Below are positions 47,182-55,800 of a stretch of DNA of 64,000 nucleotides, piece after piece; the stretch's first letter is position 1; every line of letters starts with the position of its first letter. The translations under genes and the position numbers were made by a program. The stretch covers positions 3,100,001-3,164,000 of the forward strand of contig OY970234.1 of NCBI GenBank assembly GCA_963714125.1, in the 5' to 3' direction. Source of the DNA: CAWCAW01 sp963714125 (lineage in GTDB: Bacteria; Actinomycetota; Acidimicrobiia; Acidimicrobiales; UBA8190). The notes beneath the pieces were generated by a model, which was not told the DNA's origin, ran no database searches, and saw only the letters and a list, made by a program, of their open reading frames with translations.

Positions 47182-47949
47182 CTAGTTCCCCGCGGACTGA
47201 CCGCCGTCGATATGAAGAATATTTCCCGTAACGAATGAAGCACGTTCGAGATAGAGAACTCCCTCGACGACGTCGCTGATTTGGCCGACTCGGCCCAGCG
47301 GATGGAGGTGCGCCAGTCCCTTGTACGACGCGGGGTCATAAAGAGGATTTTCGATGACCCCGAGGGCGACTGCGTTGAACCGCACACCGCGTGATGCGTA
47401 TTCGATCGCCAATGAACGCGTGACGGCTGCCAGTCCCCCTTTGGTAAGCGCCACGAGACCAGACGGGGATTCACTCTCGGCATGGTCAACAAGACTCGTC
47501 GTAAGATTCACTATGTGACCACCAGTATTCTGCGACAGCATTTGCCGGATGACGGCTTGGGTCATGTGGAAGAACCCAGTCAGGTTCACCGCCGTAATGG
47601 CGAGGTAATCCTCAAGTGTGTAATCGGTGAATGACTTGCTGATGAAGATCCCGGCATTGTTGATCAGAGTGTCGATGCGCCCGAAGCGATTGACTGCCTG
47701 TCCCACGATTGCCTGAGCCATCTCAACTTGTGCAATATCACCTCTCACCGTGATGAAATCCGGTGCGTCTGAGGCATCGATCGAGCGCGCCGAGCCAACA
47801 ACCGCATATCCGGCTCTACGGAAGCCCTCTACAAGTCCTGCACCGATGCCTTGAGAGGCTCCGGTAATGATGGCGACCTTCCGCATGGCGTTAGGCTCGC
47901 CGATGTGAGGTCTTTCCGTGGGCGCTGTTGAATTGGATGCGTTGCTCAT
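47182..47949 (-). CDS. SDR-family oxidoreductase-like protein lacking the catalytic Tyr
   Basis: 255 residues. The Rossmann motif TGASQGIG (29-36), NNAG (97-100) and a terminal ILHIDGG are clear. At the YxxxK site the sequence is V-A-L-T-K, so Val166 replaces the catalytic Tyr, while Lys170 and a Ser near 152 remain. It may be a binding or non-catalytic SDR, or belong to a subgroup that works without this Tyr. The ATG overlaps the DUF3237 stop (ATGA), so the two proteins are probably made together. Confidence 0.87.
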   Translation of the reverse strand: MSNASNSTAPTERPHIGEPNAMRKVAIITGASQGIGAGLVEGFRRAGYAVVGSARSIDASDAPDFITVRGDIAQVEMAQAIVGQAVNRFGRIDTLINNAGIFISKSFTDYTLEDYLAITAVNLTGFFHMTQAVIRQMLSQNTGGHIVNLTTSLVDHAESESPSGLVALTKGGLAAVTRSLAIEYASRGVRFNAVALGVIENPLYDPASYKGLAHLHPLGRVGQISDVVEGVLYLERASFVTGNILHIDGGQSAGN

Positions 47950-48419
47950 GTAACGAGATACACCTCGTAAATCACGCCTCCGCGTTGTCGACCTCCGACA
48001 CTGATGAATATGCCCTTATTCAACCACTCGAGGCCGGTCGCCCCGGTCTCGATTTTGACGGTGCCGCGAAAGGAGTATTCACCTGCCTCGACGTCTTCCC
48101 CGCGTCCGAGCCGCTCCAGGACCGTCGCGCTGCCGTGGCGCACGCTTTGAGATTGAACGTAAAGCAATTCCCCCCGTTCGGTTTCAAGCATGTAGCGGAC
48201 GTCACCCAGTGCCGTGCCATCGTGAAGAACGATCTGCCAATCGGCGCTCGCTCCTGGAAGCAATGTCCCGCGCAGCTCGGGTCCGCTGAAAGTCCCGCCG
48301 GTCAAAGGAACGATGCGCCGGTGACCATCGGAGATCTCGCCGACATCCTGCGGGTCGCCGACACTCGCCTCCAAGCGGTAGATCAGGCTCAGGTGGGGAT
48401 CGGGAAGGCGACTGTTCAC
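47946..48419 (-). CDS. DUF3237 family protein
   Basis: 157 residues, a complete DUF3237/UPF0311-type beta-barrel: HLSLIYRLEASVG at the start, GTLLPGASADWQIV and GDVRYMLETERGELLYVQSQ in the middle, and a terminal GGVIYEVYLVT. The family has no settled function and is often next to SDR or aromatic-catabolism genes. It overlaps the SDR by four bases. Confidence 0.85.
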   Translation of the reverse strand: MNSRLPDPHLSLIYRLEASVGDPQDVGEISDGHRRIVPLTGGTFSGPELRGTLLPGASADWQIVLHDGTALGDVRYMLETERGELLYVQSQSVRHGSATVLERLGRGEDVEAGEYSFRGTVKIETGATGLEWLNKGIFISVGGRQRGGVIYEVYLVT

Positions 48420-48869
48420 GGCTGCGCTCCTGGTTGTCGGTCTGCCTTAGCCTCCCAATGCGGCGACGACAGTTTGGGCGAACCATCAAAGTCGGCCTTC
48501 GCTAGCACTTATCAAGGGCGAGAAGGGTGCCTGCGGATACGAACCGCAGTTCGCACGAGTCAACTCGAGCAGGTCGGCGCCGAAGACTCAGGTGCGTTCT
48601 CCGCGCCTCTACCGCGATCACGGAACTGCCCACGTGGTGCAATGGACACCATGAACGCACCGCCGCTCCTGCGGCGTCAATACTCCGGCGGCGGACGTGC
48701 CTTCGAGCCAGGACTGATCCAGAGGGCATGCCGACCGCTACACCTCAATAGTGCCGATGTTGTGTAAATACCTGTTACGAGTCCAGGGGTTCTTGCCGAT
48801 AAGTGGGTAACCCCTAACGATGAGCCGCCAATAACGACCCGTGGTCTTGGGAGACCTAAGGAGTCGTTC
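48420..48869. other. 450-base intergenic stretch with possible regulatory repeats
   Basis: No convincing gene on either strand; short open frames here lack family character. It holds the promoter regions of the divergent DUF3237 (minus) and ice-binding (plus) genes. AGGGGTT (48785-48791) and AACCCCT (48809-48815) form an inverted repeat with a 17-base spacer. A GGTCT-TGGG-AGACC hairpin precedes AAGGAG just before the plus-strand start. Confidence 0.4.
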
Positions 48870-49970
48870 ATGGATACGCGCTCTCTGCGCCCTCGTCTTA
48901 CCTTTGTGATCGCGGCGTCATCGATTTCAGCTTTGCTGGCCCTCGGTTTCGCCATCCCAGCCGCGTTTGCCGCCCAAGCACCCGTTGGTTTGGGTACCGC
49001 AGCTTCCTTCGCGATTCTGGCCGGGTCAACGATCACAAATACGGGCCCGTCTGTGATCTCCGGGAGCATCGGTCTCAGTCCTGGGACGGCGATCACGGGT
49101 TTCCCGCCAGGCACAGTGATCAACGGCAGCGTGCACGCTGCGGACGCGGTGGCACTCCAAGCCCAAAGTGACTTGACCACCGCCTACAACAGTGCGGCGG
49201 GTCGTACTCCTGTCACCGTCGAGTCGAATCCGAACCTCGGCGGCGACAACCTGGCACCCGGCGTCTACAAGGGGGCGTCAACGCTCAGTTTGACCGGGAC
49301 CGTCATCCTCAATGGCGAGAACGACGCCAACTCGGTTTTCATCTTCCAGGCAGGCTCCACCCTCATTACGGCGTCGAGCAGCACGGTGTCGTTGATCAAC
49401 GGGGCCACCTGGTGCAACGTGTACTGGCAGGTGGGTAGCTCGGCCACGCTCGGGACTGGCAGCACCTTCGTCGGTACCGTTATGGCACTGACTTCGGGAA
49501 CCTTAAACACCGGAGCCACGGTTATGGGCCGCATGCTGGCTCGCAATGGAGCGGTCACACTCGATGACAACGTATTCACCCAGCCGGCCTGCACCACATC
49601 ATCGTCTTCGACGACCACCACGACGGCGCCAGGAGGCGCCGGCAGTGGAGGTGGAGGAGCTTCAGGCCCGACTTCTCAGGCGAAGGCCATCAGTACCACC
49701 GCAACGACGACACCGAGAAGTGGGACCACGCCAAACAACGGTCTCGGCGGTGGCAGCTCCAACAGCAACAATCTCGGCAGCGGCATCGTGCCGACTGGAT
49801 TCCCGGCCACCGGCCTAGGTGGTGCGTCACGATCGACAGATCCTGTATTTCTTGCCTTGGCAGCTGTGGCCCTCCTTGGGGCCGTTATGGCCACGACGAA
49901 AGCCTTCCGGCCCCGCACGCTCACCAGATGCCAATGCGCTGGCGAACTTACCGACGATGGTGATGTATGA
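48870..49970 (+). CDS. Ice-binding-domain (DUF3494) surface protein with sortase signal
   Basis: 366 residues. Signal peptide to about 34 (AAFA). Residues 38-240 are a DUF3494/ice-binding-like beta-solenoid (LGTAASFAILAGSTITNTG, GSIGLSPGTAITGFPPG, NGSVHAADA). A Ser/Thr/Gly linker follows, then F-P-A-T-G (311-315), a hydrophobic segment and an RPR tail: an LPxTG-like sorting signal with Phe for Leu. AAGGAG lies 6 bases before the ATG. It overlaps the sortase gene by four bases (ATGA), so it is the likely sortase substrate. In many bacteria this domain acts in adhesion rather than in ice binding. Confidence 0.88.
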   Translation: MDTRSLRPRLTFVIAASSISALLALGFAIPAAFAAQAPVGLGTAASFAILAGSTITNTGPSVISGSIGLSPGTAITGFPPGTVINGSVHAADAVALQAQSDLTTAYNSAAGRTPVTVESNPNLGGDNLAPGVYKGASTLSLTGTVILNGENDANSVFIFQAGSTLITASSSTVSLINGATWCNVYWQVGSSATLGTGSTFVGTVMALTSGTLNTGATVMGRMLARNGAVTLDDNVFTQPACTTSSSSTTTTTAPGGAGSGGGGASGPTSQAKAISTTATTTPRSGTTPNNGLGGGSSNSNNLGSGIVPTGFPATGLGGASRSTDPVFLALAAVALLGAVMATTKAFRPRTLTRCQCAGELTDDGDV

Positions 49971-50674
49971 GCGGTTCGACTCGGTCCGAAAAGGGATCGC
50001 GCCTGAGGGCCTGGTGGACGACACCGGGGATTCTCCTCGTGGTTGCGGCAGTATGTGTTCCCCTCGGGCTACAGGTGCATCACCACGCACTTGCTCCTCC
50101 GTTGGCGGATCAGTCGATCCTCAAGACAGTTACCCCGCGAGCCCCTGTCGCCCCGACGGTCCTGGCTTCGCACCTGGCCTACTCGGTCCCCGTCTCTCTT
50201 CGGGTCCCCGCCATTGACCTGTCGGTGTCGTTGTCACGCTTGGGGCTCAATACCGATGGCACCGTTCAAGTGCCCTCCAATATTCAGCAGCCAGGATGGT
50301 TCGATCTGGGTCCGACGCCAGGCCAGATCGGGTCGGCCGTCATCCTGGGCCACGTCGACTCCTTTCGGGGACCGGGGGTTTTCTTCAACCTGCGCAAGCT
50401 TCTTGTAGGCGATCGAGTCTCCGTCACCCTGGCCGACGGTGCCGTCACCACCTTCGGAGTCACTTCGGTAGAGCAATACCTCAAAACGCAGTTCCCTGCC
50501 GCCAAGATTTACGGATCTGACGGTGCGAGTGCTCTCCAGCTGGTCACCTGCGGCGGGCAGTTCGACCAAGCTACTGGGCATTACCTGTCAAACGTCGTCG
50601 TCTATACATCGCTTACGTCGACCACACCCCCGACAGCGGCAAGCACCGGGCATGTCGCGATTGGCCACAGCTAG
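49967..50674 (+). CDS. Class F/E-like sortase
   Basis: 235 residues: N-terminal membrane anchor (about 18-36), then a sortase barrel. Catalytic His129 lies in VILGHVDS and Cys195 in LVTCGGQFD, typical of actinobacterial class F-like enzymes. No Arg occurs after the Cys, although sortases normally have one in the next strand. The start overlaps the stop of the ice-binding protein, making a dedicated substrate-sortase pair. It should attach the FPATG protein to the cell wall or a pilin-like partner. Confidence 0.9.
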   Translation: MSGSTRSEKGSRLRAWWTTPGILLVVAAVCVPLGLQVHHHALAPPLADQSILKTVTPRAPVAPTVLASHLAYSVPVSLRVPAIDLSVSLSRLGLNTDGTVQVPSNIQQPGWFDLGPTPGQIGSAVILGHVDSFRGPGVFFNLRKLLVGDRVSVTLADGAVTTFGVTSVEQYLKTQFPAAKIYGSDGASALQLVTCGGQFDQATGHYLSNVVVYTSLTSTTPPTAASTGHVAIGHS

Positions 50675-50676
50675 AC

Positions 50677-51126
50677 ATGGCCGTCCTTCAGCGAAGCCGC
50701 AACCGGCCTATCAGTTCAATCGGCGTGGATGACTGTCTTAACTCCGACCTGTGCCGACGACCGAACTGCAATGACAACACGACTAGAGCCAGAGTCCTAA
50801 CTTTCTCAGTCGACAGCCAACATCTCCATGGGCTTACCCGAGCCTTGGACGTCGCCGCCGAGAAGCTCGCCAAGAACGACGACTTCCGCGGCATCCTCTG
50901 CCTCGAAAACGAGAACGGTCGACACGAAATTATGGTCATCTCGTTGTGGGACGGCGATGGGCTAAGCGACACTGCCGTTGAAGCGGAGATCTCCCGGCAG
51001 CTCATCGAGGTGGCCGTCGACCTCGGTGTGTCGAGCAAGTGCTACCGGGTTCTGGGATTCGACCCCGGCGCCAAGCGGCTAGCTCCCCTGCTGGCTCACG
51101 CGAGCCTGAGTCGGCATGGGACTTAG
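50677..51126 (+). CDS. Hypothetical protein, possible alpha/beta-barrel dimer fold
   Basis: 149 residues; ATG 2 bases after the sortase stop. The first 35 residues look non-globular, so the true start may be later. The rest (LTRALDVAAEKLAKNDDFRG, LENENGRHEIMVISLWDG, EAEISRQLIEVAVDLG) has the beta-alpha-beta pattern and wording of small antibiotic-biosynthesis-monooxygenase-like proteins, but I cannot assign a family firmly. It may be third in the ice-binding/sortase operon. Confidence 0.5.
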   Translation: MAVLQRSRNRPISSIGVDDCLNSDLCRRPNCNDNTTRARVLTFSVDSQHLHGLTRALDVAAEKLAKNDDFRGILCLENENGRHEIMVISLWDGDGLSDTAVEAEISRQLIEVAVDLGVSSKCYRVLGFDPGAKRLAPLLAHASLSRHGT

Positions 51127-51390
51127 ATACCTGCTTCGACATCTCCTGGGCTTCGTGTGAGGCCTCGGTGCTGTGAAGGTGGTGCCTCCGGATCCGATTC
51201 GCCGTTCGAGCTTCGCTAGCCGCCTCGAACTACGCCGACGGAAGCCGACGGGTCAATCCTGCCGCGCTGAAGCAGCAGCGACGCGGGCAGCGCCCGCCGT
51301 TCAGGTCGGCACAAAGGTCTTCTCCGCCCAGGCCGCCTCCTTGGAGACAGGAACCACCGGGACGTCGTACGCCGAGTCGACCGGGCTCGG
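51127..51390. other. Non-coding or degraded stretch
   Basis: 264 bases with no intact gene. Both strands show short GC3-rich open stretches, for example minus-strand codons in frame with and beyond the histidine-kinase stop at 51391-51393, so it may hold decayed coding sequence. I cannot identify it. Confidence 0.35.
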
Positions 51391-51606
51391 TCATCCGGCG
51401 CGGGCCGTGAAGCGAACCCCTACTCGGAGGCCACCGGTCGGGGACGCCTGAGTGTCGAGGGTGGCACCGTGCGCGACGGCCACGGCCTTGACGATGCACA
51501 GCCCCAGTCCGAAACCCTCACCCACACTCGGTCGCGACCCTTCCAGCCGTTCGAATGGCTCGTACAGTCGTTCAAGATCCTCAGGGCGTATGACGGTTCC
51601 GGTGAT
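51391..51606 (-). pseudogene. C-terminal fragment of a sensor histidine kinase
   Basis: Minus-strand frame of 71 codons ending in TGA. It holds the end of a HATPase domain: PEDLERLYEPFERLEGS (F-box region) and GFGLGLCIVKAVAVAHG (G2 box), then a normal final strand. An in-frame TAG lies immediately upstream (51609-51607), and there is no start codon, dimerisation domain or N-box. The missing 5' part abuts the MacB-like fragment on the other strand. Confidence 0.8.
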
Positions 51607-51760
51607 CTACGCGTCATCCAAGAGTTGGGCGATCGATGTGCCTCCAGTGGCCTGGGTGGGAGGATTCGGTGCGGCCATCGTGATCGGCGCAGTGGCAGGT
51701 CTTCTTCCGGCTCTGCGGACGGCCCGGCTGGCACCCACCGAGGCGCTGCGCACCGTGTAA
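51605..51760 (+). pseudogene. C-terminal fragment of a MacB/FtsX-like ABC permease
   Basis: The plus-strand frame ends in a segment like the last transmembrane part of MacB-type permeases: WAIDVPPVAWVGGFGAAIVI, then GAVAGLLPALRTARL and PTEALRTV before the stop. Only about 50 codons are family-like; the frame further upstream is antisense to the histidine-kinase fragment. Junction near 51604-51610. Such permeases and histidine kinases often share a locus. Confidence 0.72.
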
Positions 51761-51861
51761 CAAGCAGTCCGCCCGAGGAGCCGGATCGAGAGTGAAATAG
51801 ATCTACCGGACTCTCTCGGCTGCTCAGCCCGGTTGGCCAGCTTGGTCCGCATACGACGAAA

Positions 51862-52431
51862 ATGGGACACGTGAACAATCAACCCGCACGATGGAGTCAG
51901 GCATCCAAATATCCGGACATGTGGGCTGACCCGGAGGATGATCCGCGCAATAGCGAAGGAGTCAGTCCCGACGGCGAGTATTCGACGCTGACCGATTACC
52001 TGATGCACTACCGGAAGACGCTGAAGATGAAGTGCGAGGGTTTGGATGCAGAGCAGTTGGCCTTTCGGTCGATTCCGCCATCGACGATGTCCTTGCTGGG
52101 ATTGCTTCGGCACCTCGCCGAGGTGGAACTGGATTGGCGCCATTGGATCAACGGCGGTGATCCACTACCAAAGCTGTACGGCGAAGGTGACGGCGCCTTC
52201 GCCGCGGTCGTTCCCGAACAGGCCGACGTTGAAGCTGCATTTGCCGCTCTCGCTCGCGAGCAGATCGCCACCGACGCCGCGCTGGTCGAGCACCCGGATC
52301 TGAGCGAGCGTCTGGGTAAGCACGGGATCGCAGTTCGGGAGCTGATGGTGCACAGAATCGAGGAGTATGCCCGGCACTGCGGACACGCCGACCTCTTGCG
52401 CGAATGCATCGACGGAAGGGTGGGCCAGTGA
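51862..52431 (+). CDS. DinB/DUF664 family protein
   Basis: 189 residues, ATG at 51862. TLTDYLMHYRKTLKMKCEGL, LLGLLRHLAEVELDWRHW and the terminal HRIEEYARHCGHADLLRECI carry the His residues expected of the DUF664/DinB four-helix fold. Closest in this window to 21611-22174. Possible mycothiol- or bacillithiol-type transferase by family; function unknown. It stands right after the kinase/permease scar, so it may have arrived with or survived that rearrangement. Confidence 0.85.
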   Translation: MGHVNNQPARWSQASKYPDMWADPEDDPRNSEGVSPDGEYSTLTDYLMHYRKTLKMKCEGLDAEQLAFRSIPPSTMSLLGLLRHLAEVELDWRHWINGGDPLPKLYGEGDGAFAAVVPEQADVEAAFAALAREQIATDAALVEHPDLSERLGKHGIAVRELMVHRIEEYARHCGHADLLRECIDGRVGQ

Positions 52432-52857
52432 CGAAGCAGCGAGGGGGGCAACGGGCACTTCAACTCGCCGGTCTCCACGTTCAAGGGTCGGACCGCACCA
52501 ACGTCGAGCTCGAAGGCCAGCAGGGGAAGTCGGCGACAACCACTGCCAGTGTTGCCCTCCCGAGCTGTGGTTGCCGACGCCCTTGGCGTTCAGACAGAAC
52601 ACGCCGGTGAATGCCGCCTGGTGGGCCCGTGCGATGGGTCATGTCTGAAGGACCAGTCGGGGCTATGTCAGCACCTGTTGCGCCCGGGGTGGTCGTGCTG
52701 GCACCAAGGTCGTGCGACCTGGCACCACCCTGTTGCCGGCCCGGCCCGTGGCTGACAATGAGGACGAGGGGAATAGTGGGAATCGGGCGGGCTCTAGGCG
52801 GCGGTGTCTACCCTGTGGCTGCGACGCGGGTGATTCCCATCAGAATTCGGAGGACGG
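52432..52857. other. 426-base stretch without a supported gene
   Basis: A GTG at 52428 overlaps the DinB stop and opens about 60 codons rich in Arg, Gln and Gly, but without family character. Other open frames are equally weak. The 3' part must carry the promoter and leader of the giant secreted protein; its ribosome-binding site GGAGG is at 52849-52853. No clear promoter or repeat is seen. Confidence 0.4.
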
Positions 52858-55800
52858 GTGACCAGCAGGCGGTGGAGGAGTAAGGCGAGGGCGGCGACGC
52901 GTGCGCTGGCGGGAGCGCTCTGCGGGCTCTCGGCGATGAGCGCGGCCATTATTTCGGGCGAGACGTCTGCAAGCGCGCAGCCCGACACCTCGGGTGCCGT
53001 GGCTCAGCTCTACTCCATCACCGAACTCGCCGGCACTGGCAACGTGAACTTCGACTGGTCCGAAATCAGTCCGAGCGGCACATGGGCCATTGGATGGTCG
53101 AGCGTGGGCAGCAGCGAGGTGCAGATTAACGGCGACACGACGTCGTCGCCCTACGGCGCCTTCCCCTCGGGTTTCACCGCCTCCGATGCCGTCGTGGGCG
53201 ACAGCGCAGGCGACACCTTTGACGGCGCCGTCAACGACTCGGGTGAGGTCGCCGGTTCCGTTGAGCAGTCCGACGGCAAACAACCCGCGGTCGTCGAGGA
53301 CGGCAAACTCGACGTCCTCGACGCCGGCTCCATCGCCGCCGGGGCCAGCGGCAGCTTTTACTCCATCACGGCGGGCGGAACTGCTATCGGTCAGATCGGG
53401 TGGACCGACGCACAGGGCAACGGCCACACGGCCGTGGTGGCCTCGAGCGGCGGCAGCCTCCAGGTCCTGTGTCAATCTCCGGCTGCCTGCAACGTGGGCG
53501 ACTACGACGCTTCGATGGGCGTCCCCATACTGCTGCCGGCCAACACGGGCATCCCATCGGACACCACGAGCTGCAGCCCCTACCGCGCCGCCGCCGAGAA
53601 CCAGGCGGGAACGATTGCCGGATACAGCGCGACCGACTGCGGCGCCGACCTCTGGAGCGCGAGTTCAGGCTTGGTAATCCTCGACAACGTCATGGGCAAC
53701 CAGCAGTGGACCATGGTGCGAGCGCAGGGCATCGCCAACAACGGGGACATCGTCGGCACCGGCTACAACGCGCGCAATATCCCCGCCCTCTTCCTGGCCG
53801 TCCCCTGGGTGGAGCCACAGATCAGCTCGATCGACCCCGCGTCGGGCTCCTATTTGGGCTCGACGCCCTTCACGATCACGGGGGAGGGCTTCGAGGTCAC
53901 GCCCGGAGCGACGCAAATCAGCTTCGGCGACGACGGCCCGGCGGCGGACGTAACGTGCTCGTCGAGCAGCACGTGCACCGGCCTCACACCAGGATTGAGC
54001 AACAGCGCGCAGACTCAAGTCACTGTGTCGACAGCCGTCGGCGACAGTAACTCCGTGAATTACCAGTTCATCAATGCGCCGGAGGTGTCCGGTATTTCGC
54101 CCGATGCCGGTCCCATCACAGGGAACGAGGCGATCGACATTCAAGGAGGCGCATTCACCGGCGCCACCGAAGTCGACTTCCACTTCGACGGGCAGGACGC
54201 CGTCGTACCGGTGGCAGAGGGCGACGTCGCCGACGATAACGATATCGACATCACGACACCCGATATTTCGAACATGATGGACCCCGGACAGACCAGCGTG
54301 GTGGCCGACGTGACGGTCACAACCCCGGTCGGTACGTCGCCGATCCGACCCAGCGATGGGTTCACTTTCGGGAGTCCCAGCGTCACGGAGGTGAGCCCTT
54401 CAGCCGGCGTCATCACGGGCGGCAACGTGGTCACGGTGAGCGGTTCCGGGTTCAGTCAGGACATGATCGTCTATGTCGACGACCAGAACGGCGACGACCA
54501 ATACGGCACAGTGGTCTCGGTCAGTGCAGACGGGACGAGCGCTCAGGTCCAGATGCCGGATTTCAGCGCCTTCCTGAACGGGGCCACTGGTGTCACCACC
54601 GACGTGATCGTGCAGACGAACGGTGGGGTCAGCCCGACCGTGCCCGAGGACCAGTACATCTATGCCCCCGCTGTCGTGACCATGGTGTCGCCCAACAGCG
54701 GGTTCATCACCGGCGGACAAACGGTCACCATCACTGGCTTCGGCTTCACGGGATCAACGGCGGTTCAATTCGTCGACGGTGCGTGCGACGGTGATGGGAA
54801 ATCGGTGTCCGTCCCCGCCGCCGCTTTCGCTTCTTCGTCCGACACCCAGATCGTCCTCACAACCCCTGACCTCACGCCCGACCTGACCTACGTCAACACC
54901 GCGACAAACTCCTGTCCGTCGAATGGGCTGCCCACGGACGTCGAGGTCGTCACGCCGCTGGGCAACACCCCGGCGGCGGCGAGCGACCAGTACCTCCAGC
55001 AGATCCCCGAGGTCACGAGCGTGACGCCCGGCGCCGGCCCGGCGGGCGGTGGGTACCCGGTCCAGATCGACGGGAGCGGGTTCACCGGTGGCGGCTTCAA
55101 CGATGTGAACACCGTGACCTTCACCGACGCCTGCGGGGACTTCTACCAAAGCCCAAATGTGGTCGTGAACAACGACTCGACCATCACGGCCACCGTGCCC
55201 AACGGCGCACCCGACTTCCAGAACTGCGGTGAAGGTCAGACCAAAGTGCCGGTCGACGTTACCGTCAGCCTCCCAGACTCAAACGACGGCGATCAGCCCG
55301 TCAACAGCCTCGTCCAGCCCTCCGACCAGTTCGCCTACAACGGCACCCCGGCCATAGCGTCGCTGACCGACCAGACGACGCAGATGAGCTCAGGGCCGAT
55401 CTTGGCCCAGGACCCCTGGGCGATCAGCGGTGCCAACCTCACCGGCGTGACCCAGCTGGCGCTTTCGCTCCCCTCCTCCCCCGGCACGGCGCTGACGACG
55501 GTGGCGGTCACGCCCAGCGACGACAACGACATCAGCCTCACGGCGCCCAATATGCAGGCCTTCGAAAACGACGTCACTCCGGGGTCCAACGGGCTCCTCG
55601 TCGATGTCACGGCCCAGCTGCCAGACCCCAGCAACCCAGGCGGGTTCATCAGCTCGAACCCGTTGCCCTTCACGTTCACCATCCCGACGGTGACCGGGAT
55701 CAACGACGTCAGCAGCCAAGACGGGAACAAGGGGTCGATCCTCGGGGGCGAAGTACTCGACATTCAGGGCTCGGGGTTCACCGTCCCATCCGGCGGCTAT

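Noticed and set aside
48781..48869. Riboswitch before the ice-binding gene (cyclic di-GMP or ydaO type)
   Set aside because: There are hairpins, but I do not see the conserved core sequences of either class.
52428..52610. 60-codon gene starting with GTG overlapping the DinB stop
   Set aside because: The overlap is suggestive, but the product is Arg/Gln/Gly-rich without any family signal.
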